DNA of 64,000 nt from Thermoanaerobaculia bacterium. Lineage in GTDB: Bacteria > Acidobacteriota > Thermoanaerobaculia > Gp7-AA8. Within the stretch, counting starts at the first letter, position 1. Every line of letters begins with the position of its first letter. The stretch is from assembly GCA_017883205.1 (NCBI GenBank), contig JADGNZ010000003.1, positions 124,001-188,000 of the forward strand. The letters are read 5' to 3'. The notes beneath the pieces were generated by a model. The model had not been told where the DNA came from. It searched no databases and saw only the letters and a list, made by a program, of their open reading frames with translations. Position numbers and translations under genes: made by a program. Positions 31,033 through 38,910 of the stretch are shown here, piece after piece.

Positions 31033-33222
31033 GTGCGCACCATATCTCCGGGCGTACACTTTCCCATCCCCATGACGTCCGATCGCGAGAGCGTGCTTCG
31101 TTTCGATCTCGCAGTGCAGAAGAGCCATCCGCTCGTCTACACCGCGGCGTTCTTTACTGCTCTGGCCGCGCACGCACTCGGCGTCTTCGTCCTGAACATT
31201 CCCGTCGCTGTCGCGATCCTGTTGACCGAGCTCGTGGTCACAGCGGCGCTGTATGCGTTGTTACGCCGCGGCGGCGACCGGCGCATCATCAATCCGATCT
31301 GGATCGCGGCCGACATCCTTCTCGTCACGCTCGGCGTGTACGCAAGCGGTGGCATTGCCAGCCCCTGGTTCATCTGGTACCTCGCCACCGCCGCGTCAAC
31401 CGCGTTCGCAGTGGGCAAGAAAGGGTCGTACCTCGTCAGTCTCGCGAACGCGGTTGCATACATTGCCGTGCTGCTCGTCATGGGGCAGGCGACGTTCGTG
31501 AACTCCGTGCTGATCCTTGCAGTCGTCCGGATGCTCTTCCTCTTCGGCGCTTCCTTCTTCTTTCTCGCCGGGATTGCCAACCTGCTGCAGAAGCGACTTC
31601 AGATTCGCGAGCTGGAGGCCGAGCAGGCCCGTGAAGTCGCCGAGCTCACGCGGCTTACGCAGGAGCTCCAACGGCGCAGCGCCGAACTGGAGGATGCCAG
31701 TCTGCGTGTGCAGGAGACAGATCGTCTCAAGAGCCAGTTCCTGGCAAACATGAGCCACGAGCTGCGTACCCCGATGAACTCGATCATCGGCTTCTCGGAA
31801 ATCCTGATCGAGCGGCTCGGTGACAAGATCGAAGAGAAGCACCTCAGCTTCCTGCGTCATATTCTGACGTCCGGCCAGCACCTTCTCGGCATCATCAACG
31901 ACATCCTCGACCTCTCCAAAATCGAGGCCGGACGAATGGAGATCTACGCGGAGAAATTCGACGTACGTCCGGTCATCGAAAGCGTCTGCGCCGTGATCCG
32001 GGGAATGAGCCGCACGAGAGTGCCGGTGTTCACCATCGACATCGATCCGCGGCTGCCGCTCATCGAAACCGATCTGACTAAATTCAAGCAGATCCTTTTC
32101 AACCTGCTGTCGAATGCGGTGAAGTTTTCGCCCGGCCACGCGCCGATCGCCATCTCCGCGCTTCACTCCGGCAACAGCCATGACGAGGGGACGATCACCG
32201 TGTCCGTGCGGGACGAAGGAGTCGGCATCGATCCGAAGAATCACGAGGTGATCTTCGACGAGTTCCGGCAGATCGACGGAAGCGAGCGGCGCGAGTTCGG
32301 CGGCACGGGATTGGGACTGGCGCTCGTCAAGAAATTCGTGCAGCTCCAGGGCGGCTGGGTGCGCGTCGAAAGCTCGCCGGGTAAAGGAAGCACGTTCTCG
32401 TTCACGCTTCCCGTCCGCTCGCGCGCCGCCGTCGTCAGCGGGACGCAGGAGCTCGCATCTGCTGAGTCGCGCACCGAGCCGCGCGCGGAACGAGTGCTGG
32501 TGGTCGAGGACGATGCGCAGGCCTACGCGCTCATTTCGTCCGCGCTCGGCTCGGCCGGCTATCTGTCGATTCGCGCCCGCCACGGTGAGGAGGCTTTGCA
32601 CCTCGCGCGTGAAATGCGCCCGGTCGCCGTAACGCTCGATCTGGTCCTTCCCGGTCTCGACGGCTGGGATGTGCTGAAAACCCTGAAGAGCGATGCCGCA
32701 ACGTGCGACATCCCAGTCGTCATCATCTCCCGCGTCGACGAACGCGATCTCGGCGTCGCCCTCGGCGCCAACGACTATTTCGTCAAACCAGTCGATCGCG
32801 ACCGCCTCCTCGATCGCGTCCGCCAACTCACCGGCTCCAGCCAATCGAAAGCGCGCCTGCTCCTGATCGACGACGACGTCTCCCTACACGAGCTCCTCGA
32901 AGAAGAGCTGACCACCCTCGGCTACACAATCGAAAGCGCATTCACCGGCGAGACCGGCTTCGCCGCCGCAAAAGCCAACACCCCCGACGTCATCATCCTC
33001 GACCTCATGATGCCCGGCATGAGCGGCTTCGAAGTCGCCGGCCTCCTCAAAGACGACCCCTCTACCGCCCGAATCCCCATCCTCGTCCTGACCTCAAAAG
33101 AAATCTCCGCCGACGACCGGCGCGACCTGCAGACGAAGGTCGCTGCGTATGTGCAAAAGGGAGGGAGCGCGAGGGATCACCTCGTGGCGGAGATACGACG
33201 GTTGCAAAGGGGGAGTGCGTAA
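31033..33222 (+). CDS. Hybrid sensor histidine kinase with two receiver domains
   Basis: A 729-aa protein; start at 31033 or ATG 31072. Five or six membrane helices (about residues 32-190) form an N-terminal sensor without a periplasmic domain, then a coiled coil, HisKA (ANMSHELRTPMNSIIGF, His about 242), a HATPase domain (NLLSNAVKFSPG, DEGVGIDP, FGGTGLGLALVKKFV), and two REC domains: VLVVEDDAQAY with phospho-Asp in LDLVLPGLDG (about 536) and LLLIDDDVSLHE with LDLMMPGMSG (about 657). There is no DNA-binding output, and the partner is unknown. Confidence 0.9.
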   Translation: MRTISPGVHFPIPMTSDRESVLRFDLAVQKSHPLVYTAAFFTALAAHALGVFVLNIPVAVAILLTELVVTAALYALLRRGGDRRIINPIWIAADILLVTLGVYASGGIASPWFIWYLATAASTAFAVGKKGSYLVSLANAVAYIAVLLVMGQATFVNSVLILAVVRMLFLFGASFFFLAGIANLLQKRLQIRELEAEQAREVAELTRLTQELQRRSAELEDASLRVQETDRLKSQFLANMSHELRTPMNSIIGFSEILIERLGDKIEEKHLSFLRHILTSGQHLLGIINDILDLSKIEAGRMEIYAEKFDVRPVIESVCAVIRGMSRTRVPVFTIDIDPRLPLIETDLTKFKQILFNLLSNAVKFSPGHAPIAISALHSGNSHDEGTITVSVRDEGVGIDPKNHEVIFDEFRQIDGSERREFGGTGLGLALVKKFVQLQGGWVRVESSPGKGSTFSFTLPVRSRAAVVSGTQELASAESRTEPRAERVLVVEDDAQAYALISSALGSAGYLSIRARHGEEALHLAREMRPVAVTLDLVLPGLDGWDVLKTLKSDAATCDIPVVIISRVDERDLGVALGANDYFVKPVDRDRLLDRVRQLTGSSQSKARLLLIDDDVSLHELLEEELTTLGYTIESAFTGETGFAAAKANTPDVIILDLMMPGMSGFEVAGLLKDDPSTARIPILVLTSKEISADDRRDLQTKVAAYVQKGGSARDHLVAEIRRLQRGSA

Positions 33223-33267
33223 TAATGGGTTAGCCCGCTGGTCCCGACTCGCTAGCCACAACGACAG

Positions 33268-34104
33268 ATGCCTGACCAAATCGCACACGAATTCATCAAC
33301 ACACTGAATCGCCACGGTCACGCGTTTCAGTTCGCGGTGTTGGAGCGGGTAGCCCAACTCTTTTCATCAGGTGGGTCGCCGTTTAGCTTCGAGGTTTCGG
33401 AATTTCCTGTACAGGTTCGAGGCACGCCGACACGTATCGACTTCCTTCTAAAGAAACGTAACGGACAACTCCTTCTCGTCTGCGAGTGCAAGCGCGCGAA
33501 TCCGGCGCTCTCAAACTGGTGCTTCGTACGTGCGCCATATGTTCAGCACAATCGAACCGTTGAACGTCCCGCCTTGGATCGCCTCCGTCGGGACCGCGGA
33601 AATGTGTTCTATGTTGAACAGAAAACCGCGGCGCTAACCGACCGCGCATACCACCTCGGGTTTGAAGTGAAATCGCAGGCGAAAGGTGATTCTGGCGGGC
33701 CACGGTCAACTATCGAAGAGGCTGCAACGCAAGTCACGCGCGGCCTGAACGGGCTGATCGAGTTCTACTTACGAGACGTCGAGCTCCTGAAAGGCATCGA
33801 CGAAATCTGGCTTCTGCCTGTGGTCTTCACAACGGCACGGCTTCTTGTCAGCAACGCAGACTTAGCTCAGACTGATCTCGCATCGGGCGAACTTCCTGTT
33901 TCGGAGGCAAACCTCACAGAAACTGACTGGCTTCTTTACCAGTACCACATTTCTCCCGGCGTGAAGCACGAGACTCGGTATAAGCCGACGTCGGCGGATC
34001 TGGGTGAAGCGCTGGACCGCGAATTCGTCAGAACGATCGCCGTAGTATCGGCAGGTGGCGTCGAGACATTTCTACAATGGGCCTCTTCGCTCTGGGTGGG
34101 CTAA
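33268..34104 (+). CDS. PD-(D/E)XK nuclease-like protein of a two-gene cassette
   Basis: A 278-aa protein. The core reads FEVSEFPVQVRGTPTRIDFL, then GQLLLVCECKRANPAL: an Asp (about residue 53) plus E-C-K (about 66-68), the PD-(D/E)XK pattern. A helical C-terminal part (EEAATQVTRGLNGLIEFYL) follows. The composition is less GC-biased than the kinase upstream. The next small gene starts 20 bp after its stop on the same strand. Defence- or repair-type nuclease is an inference; I know no named family. Confidence 0.55.
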   Translation: MPDQIAHEFINTLNRHGHAFQFAVLERVAQLFSSGGSPFSFEVSEFPVQVRGTPTRIDFLLKKRNGQLLLVCECKRANPALSNWCFVRAPYVQHNRTVERPALDRLRRDRGNVFYVEQKTAALTDRAYHLGFEVKSQAKGDSGGPRSTIEEAATQVTRGLNGLIEFYLRDVELLKGIDEIWLLPVVFTTARLLVSNADLAQTDLASGELPVSEANLTETDWLLYQYHISPGVKHETRYKPTSADLGEALDREFVRTIAVVSAGGVETFLQWASSLWVG

Positions 34105-34124
34105 CCTTCGCCTTCGGGAACGCT

Positions 34125-34496
34125 ATGAACGGATTGGTTGAGAAGGTAAGTCTCGTTGAGAGGGACATCGCGAAGGAAAGAGGATCGTTAAACCTCTTTG
34201 CCTTGTTTGAACGTGAAGACCTCCACGATCGTTGGGATCTTGTGATCTCGGCTTCCTGGGCCAAGATGGACCTGGAAACGTTGCGGTATGTCGCTGACAC
34301 CATCAAACGTCATCTGGCGCCGGAAGACATGACACGTTTGGCGCGGATCGTTATCCTCCCCGCCGATGAAGACCCGGTGCGGTCAATCAACAAACGATAT
34401 GACGTTGAGCACGGGGAAGTTGAGTTGAACGACCCGGCCCAGTTCGGTTTGCCCGTCAGGTACGGCTACATCATTACCTCGCGCGCTGCTGCCTGA
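34125..34496 (+). CDS. Conserved small protein next to the nuclease-like gene
   Basis: A 123-aa protein from ATG 34125 (MNGLVEKVSLVERDIAKERG). It reads LNLFALFEREDLHDRWDLVI and a C-terminal FGLPVRYGYIITS, a pattern I recall from uncharacterised proteins of about 120 aa found beside nuclease-like or transporter genes. An earlier in-frame ATG at 34077 overlaps the preceding gene. Its function is unknown; the pairing suggests a regulator, immunity or adaptor protein. Confidence 0.55.
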   Translation: MNGLVEKVSLVERDIAKERGSLNLFALFEREDLHDRWDLVISASWAKMDLETLRYVADTIKRHLAPEDMTRLARIVILPADEDPVRSINKRYDVEHGEVELNDPAQFGLPVRYGYIITSRAAA

Positions 34497-34519
34497 CTCT
34501 CGTCCGAGGTGGCTAGGCT

Positions 34520-35638
34520 TTACGGCGAACGAAACGCCCTTTCGTATCCCGTCATCTCGACGTATCCCTGACCGTTGATGGCCACATTGCCGAACGAGCC
34601 GGCGACGTCGACGGCGCCCTCCCAGTAGGTGACTTGCGTTGAGCTCCGCGTGACCAACTCCTGATCCTTCATCAATGGCTGAAGCACGAGCGCGATGCCG
34701 AACGACGGAATAGCGACACGCCAACCCATCGGATACGTTGCTCCCGATTTCTTCGAATGCCATGACCCGAGGGGCGTGATGAGCATTTGGTCGCGGCGCA
34801 GGTGGATGACGTTGCCCTCACTGCTGATGAGCGAGCCGGACGATGGCGCGTCGGGCGTCCCGTCCTTGCGCCGGATCTGGTAGAGCATCAACTCCGCGTC
34901 GTTGTCGAGCTGGACGGAGAACCAGTCCCAGCCCTGCTGGCTCTCGCGAAGTTGGGAGCTGCCAAATTCGTGATCCATCCATGCCAGACCGTGGCAGTTC
35001 GCGCCGTTCACGCGGCCGCGAACCTCCAGTCGCGACATCGAGTAGTAGTGCGACGCGTACCCCACGCCCTCGGCCTTGATGCTGATGCCGTTCTCGCCAT
35101 GGATCGCCGGCGCTTTGCGCGAGGTCATGACGAGATCGATGGCGTCCTTGCCGCCGTACGCGGCGATCCGCCACGAGCCGTCCGCAAGCGTCGTCGCCCG
35201 CCATCCTTCATTGAAGACATCGAGCACGCCGGCAGAAGCTCCGGCAGTGAATGGCGATGAGCGATTGAGCTTCTCGAAGTACCGAAACTCGCTGGCGCCG
35301 ACATCGCTGATCGCGAAGTGGGCCATCGACAGATTGCGCAGATCCCACTGCGTCGTCGTCGGATTGCCGGGAGGAACGATCCCGACGCGAAAGAACGTCA
35401 GCTCGAATCCGTAGCGCTTTCCGGCATCGGTCTCGAGATGGCCGGTGTAGTACCACCACTCCGTCTTGTACTCGTCATGCGCGCCGTGATCGCGCGGAAA
35501 GGAGAAGTCGTAGCCGGGCAGCGCGGGGAGGAATGCGTTCTCCGCCGCAGTCGCAGGAGTGAGAATCCCGAAGATGGGCAGCAAGAGCAGGAGGGCTGCC
35601 CGGCACACCCTTCCAACGGAACGTGCAACATTCGGCAT
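34520..35638 (-). CDS. Secreted AttH/CrtC-type lipocalin-like hydrolase
   Basis: A 372-aa protein from ATG 35636-35638 (MPNVARSVGRVCRAALLLLL, then PATAAENA, a signal peptide). An upstream start would run into the divergent gene. The YKTEWWYYTGHLETDAGKRY motif, MAHFAISDVG, HGLAWMDHEFGSSQL (conserved acidic residues) and WDWFSVQLDNDAELMLYQ match the lipocalin-like AttH/carotenoid 1,2-hydratase N-terminal family. Likely periplasmic, hydrophobic ligand; the reaction is unknown. Divergent from the cNMP-binding protein gene with 25 bp between starts. Confidence 0.82.
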   Translation of the reverse strand: MPNVARSVGRVCRAALLLLLPIFGILTPATAAENAFLPALPGYDFSFPRDHGAHDEYKTEWWYYTGHLETDAGKRYGFELTFFRVGIVPPGNPTTTQWDLRNLSMAHFAISDVGASEFRYFEKLNRSSPFTAGASAGVLDVFNEGWRATTLADGSWRIAAYGGKDAIDLVMTSRKAPAIHGENGISIKAEGVGYASHYYSMSRLEVRGRVNGANCHGLAWMDHEFGSSQLRESQQGWDWFSVQLDNDAELMLYQIRRKDGTPDAPSSGSLISSEGNVIHLRRDQMLITPLGSWHSKKSGATYPMGWRVAIPSFGIALVLQPLMKDQELVTRSSTQVTYWEGAVDVAGSFGNVAINGQGYVEMTGYERAFRSP

Positions 35639-35663
35639 CCGAAGCTCATAATATGCGCTCGCC

Positions 35664-37475
35664 ATGGCGGAACAGCCGGTCACGATGCCTCCTCGCGCGC
35701 GCTTCCGGACGCTCGCGGCGGAGACGAGCATTCCCATCAGCGTCGATGAGCTGATCGCGCTGGCGCGGCGCTACGCCGACCAGGGGATGTACGACGAGGC
35801 CATCCATCTGTACGAAATGGCCGAGAAGCTGAAGCCGGGCTCGGTGGCCGTTCGCATCAACCTGGCGCGCACACGTGATCAAAAAGAGAAGGCCGAGGCG
35901 TCACGTTATGAGGTCGTACGACACGACGTCGATTCGCAGCGCGCCCGCGATGAAATCGACGCCTCGCAGTACGTTGGTCTGGCCCAGTACTACATGGCCA
36001 AAGATCAGACTTCGAAAGCGATCGAGCTCCTCGAGATCGCCAAGCTGAAGACCCCGAACAACTACCGTCCCTACGAAATCCTCGGACGCCTTCACTACTC
36101 CCAGGGCGAGTGGGATTCCGCGCACGAGGAGATCGTCAAAGCTCGCAAGCTCAATCCGTTCGACCGCGGACTGGCTGAGATCTCCGGGCGCGTCGAGTTC
36201 GAGAAGCGCAACTACGAGCGTGCACTCGAAGACTTCATCGACGCCTTTCTTCTCTCCACCGATCAGAAAGGCGAAAGCACGGAGCCGGTCCGCCGGATGA
36301 TCAACACGCTCAAGCGCATCGAGACCATCGAGACGAAAGATCTGAACGCCCGCATCAAGCAGCGCGTGGAACAACTTCAGAACTGCACCGAGCGGCTGGA
36401 GCTGCGCAAGGACAACCTTTTCAAGCTGGAGTCGAAGAAGAGCCTTCGCGAAATCGTCGACAAAATCTCGCGCGACGCCGAAACGCGCGACAACCTCATC
36501 ACGATGGCGGCCGATCTCCGCAGTCTGGCCGTCTTCCAGCACATCAAGGACGAGCATCTGATCCGCCTATCGAAATTCGCGCGCGTCGAGCATCTCGCCG
36601 AGGGTGGGCAGGTGTTCAAGGAAGACGACCGGTCGATGGATTTCTATGTCGTCAGGGACGGCCGTATCGAGATCCGCAAGGACACGCCGTTCGGGCCGCA
36701 AATCCTAGGGTCGCTCACCGCCGGCGTGATCTTCGGCGAGATGAACTTCATCGACCGCACGCACCGCTCCAGCGACGCCGTGGCTGTCGTTCCGTCGAGC
36801 TGCTACACATTCTCCTTCAGCGCACTCGATCAGTTGATGGATGAGGACAAACAGCTCGCCGTCGGCCTGCACTGGGCGTTCTGGCGCTCGCTCACGGAAA
36901 AGGTTCGCGACGCCAACGAGCAGCTCAAACTCTTTTTCCAGGAGGACGCGAAGAAGGGCCAGGGCCGCAAACGCGCCATCGAGGGAAAGCGCGAAATACA
37001 GCAGATCACCGTCAAGTCGGAAGACAAGGTCGACCTCTTCAAGGAGCGCGGCCTCTCCGCGGGTGAAATGAAGTTGCTGGCGACGTTCTCCAGCGAAGAG
37101 CGGATCCGCGACGGATCGATGGTTTTCCGCGAAGGCGAGTCGGGCGATAAGCTTTACATCGTCCTCGATGGCCGCGTGCGTATCTCAAAGTTCATCCCGG
37201 GCGTCGGCGAGGAAGCGCTGGCCGTGCTCGACCGCGGCGACTTCTTCGGCGAGATGGCGCTGATCGACGACAAGGTTCGCTCCGCCGATGCCAAAGCACA
37301 CGACGGCGACGCTACCGTCCTTTCAATCGACCGCGCCACGTTGAACGAGATCCTATCGATGGATCCGCACGCATCCCTCCAGTTCCTCAACCTTCTCTGC
37401 CGGATGATCAGCCGCCGCCTGCGCGAGATCAACGAGAAGATCGTGCAGTGGAAGTACATGAGCGGCGGATTCTGA
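35664..37475 (+). CDS. TPR protein with two cyclic-nucleotide-binding domains
   Basis: A 603-aa cytoplasmic protein. Tetratricopeptide repeats lie at about residues 25-235 (ALARRYADQGMYDEAIHLYE; AQYYMAKDQTSKAIELLEIA), a coiled-coil region at about 225-280, a first cNMP-binding domain at about 290-400 (GQVFKEDDRSMDFYVVRDGR; FGEMNFIDRTHRSSD) and a second at about 465-585 (MVFREGESGDKLYIVLDGRV; FFGEMALIDDKVRSAD). No DNA-binding or catalytic domain follows. It could scaffold a complex in response to cAMP or cGMP. The second domain has the fuller phosphate-binding cassette (GEMALIDDKVRSA). Confidence 0.85.
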   Translation: MAEQPVTMPPRARFRTLAAETSIPISVDELIALARRYADQGMYDEAIHLYEMAEKLKPGSVAVRINLARTRDQKEKAEASRYEVVRHDVDSQRARDEIDASQYVGLAQYYMAKDQTSKAIELLEIAKLKTPNNYRPYEILGRLHYSQGEWDSAHEEIVKARKLNPFDRGLAEISGRVEFEKRNYERALEDFIDAFLLSTDQKGESTEPVRRMINTLKRIETIETKDLNARIKQRVEQLQNCTERLELRKDNLFKLESKKSLREIVDKISRDAETRDNLITMAADLRSLAVFQHIKDEHLIRLSKFARVEHLAEGGQVFKEDDRSMDFYVVRDGRIEIRKDTPFGPQILGSLTAGVIFGEMNFIDRTHRSSDAVAVVPSSCYTFSFSALDQLMDEDKQLAVGLHWAFWRSLTEKVRDANEQLKLFFQEDAKKGQGRKRAIEGKREIQQITVKSEDKVDLFKERGLSAGEMKLLATFSSEERIRDGSMVFREGESGDKLYIVLDGRVRISKFIPGVGEEALAVLDRGDFFGEMALIDDKVRSADAKAHDGDATVLSIDRATLNEILSMDPHASLQFLNLLCRMISRRLREINEKIVQWKYMSGGF

Positions 37476-37483
37476 GCTGGGAA

Positions 37484-37547
37484 GCACAGACAAAAGTGTC
37501 TGTGCCACAAGAACCGGCTCCATGTGTCACAGACACTCTTGTCTGTG
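37484..37547. repeat. Twin CACAGACA hairpins
   Basis: Stem GCACAGACA/TGTCTGTGC with loop AAAG (37484-37505), then CACAGACA/TGTCTGTG with loop CTCT (37528-37547). The two hairpins share their stem and differ in the loop. They occupy the 128-bp gap before purD. No T-run follows, so they are probably a repetitive intergenic element rather than terminators. Confidence 0.7.
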
Positions 37548-37603
37548 CTCCTCGACCGCAAGTGACAAACTTCAACGAACCCCCTAGAATCCAAGAACAC
37601 CTC

Positions 37604-38878
37604 ATGCGCGTTCTGATCGTCGGTCAAGGGGCACGCGAACATGCTCTCGCGTGGAAACTCCGCCAGTCTCCTCTTGTCAGGGAGATCTATGCGGCCCCGG
37701 GCAACGCCGGGATCGCTGAGATCGCCGACTGCGTGAACATCGGCGTGGCCGACATCATCGAGCTGGCTGATTTCGCCGAGAAGCTCAAGATGGATCTCAC
37801 CATCGTCGGTCCCGAGCTGCCCCTTACCCTCGGCATCGTCGACGAGTTCCAGAAGCGCGGTATGGCCATCTTCGGCCCGACGCGTCTGGCCGCGGAGCTG
37901 GAGGGCTCGAAGGCATTCTCCAAAGAGTTCATGCGCAAGTACGGGATTCCGACCGCCGAGGCGCGCGTCTGTTCGTCGGCGGATGAGGCGAAAGCGGCGC
38001 TCAAGGAGTTTCGCTATCCGGCAGTGCTCAAGGTCGACGGCCTGGCGTCCGGCAAAGGCGTCGTCATCGTCAACTCGAAAGCCGAGGGCGAGGAGTATCT
38101 CAAGCTCGTCTTCGAGGAGAAGAAGTTCGGCAACGCCGCCAACCGGATCCTCGTCGAAGAGTTCCTCACTGGGGAAGAGGTCTCGTTCATGGCGTTGACG
38201 GACGGGAAAAAGTTCGTCTCGCTCGCTCCAGCCAAGGACTACAAGAAAGCCTTCGACGGCGAGACCGGCCCGAATACCGGCGGCATGGGCGCACACTCAC
38301 CCGCGGTCGTCCTGAACGGCGAAGCGGCCGCCGAGATCGTGAAGACGATCATCATGCCGACGATTCAGGGCATGGCCGCAGAGGGACGTCCCTACACGGG
38401 ATGCCTCTACGCCGGCGTGATGCTGACGCCGAACGGTCCGAAGGTGCTCGAGTACAACTGCCGCTTCGGCGATCCCGAAACGCAGGTGCAGATGCTCCGC
38501 CTCGAAGACGACCTGGCCGATCTCTGCCTGAAAGTCGCCCAGGGCGACCTCGGCGACACCAAACTGACCTGGAAAAAAGAGGCCGCCGCCTGCGTCGTCA
38601 TCGCCGTCGACGGCTACCCTGACGATTTCCCCAAAGGCCAGGAAGTATCGATCGATCCCATCGACGACCCGAACGTCACGATCTTCCACGCCGGCACCAT
38701 CCCCCGCAACGGCAAGATGATCAACGTAGCCGGCCGCGTCGCCAGCGTCTGCGCGAACGCACCCACGCTCTCCGAGGCCCTGGCGAAGGCCTACGAAGCC
38801 GCGCCCAAAGTGCGGTTCGAAGGGGCAAGGTTCCGGAAGGATATCGGGTACCGGGCGCTGGAGCAGAGGAAGGGGTAG
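37604..38878 (+). CDS. purD: Phosphoribosylamine-glycine ligase
   Basis: A 424-aa GAR synthetase from ATG 37604 (MRVLIVGQGAREHALAWKL), the family start. ATP-grasp motifs: GPELPLTLGIVDEF, AVLKVDGLASGKGVVIV, LVEEFLTGEEVSFMAL, GPNTGGMGAHSP, and NCRFGDPETQVQM. It makes glycinamide ribonucleotide in purine synthesis. No other pur genes are adjacent. Length fits. Confidence 0.94.
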   Translation: MRVLIVGQGAREHALAWKLRQSPLVREIYAAPGNAGIAEIADCVNIGVADIIELADFAEKLKMDLTIVGPELPLTLGIVDEFQKRGMAIFGPTRLAAELEGSKAFSKEFMRKYGIPTAEARVCSSADEAKAALKEFRYPAVLKVDGLASGKGVVIVNSKAEGEEYLKLVFEEKKFGNAANRILVEEFLTGEEVSFMALTDGKKFVSLAPAKDYKKAFDGETGPNTGGMGAHSPAVVLNGEAAAEIVKTIIMPTIQGMAAEGRPYTGCLYAGVMLTPNGPKVLEYNCRFGDPETQVQMLRLEDDLADLCLKVAQGDLGDTKLTWKKEAAACVVIAVDGYPDDFPKGQEVSIDPIDDPNVTIFHAGTIPRNGKMINVAGRVASVCANAPTLSEALAKAYEAAPKVRFEGARFRKDIGYRALEQRKG

Positions 38879-38910
38879 GAAGTCGTCGGCGTCCAAGTGA
38901 AGCGATCTGG

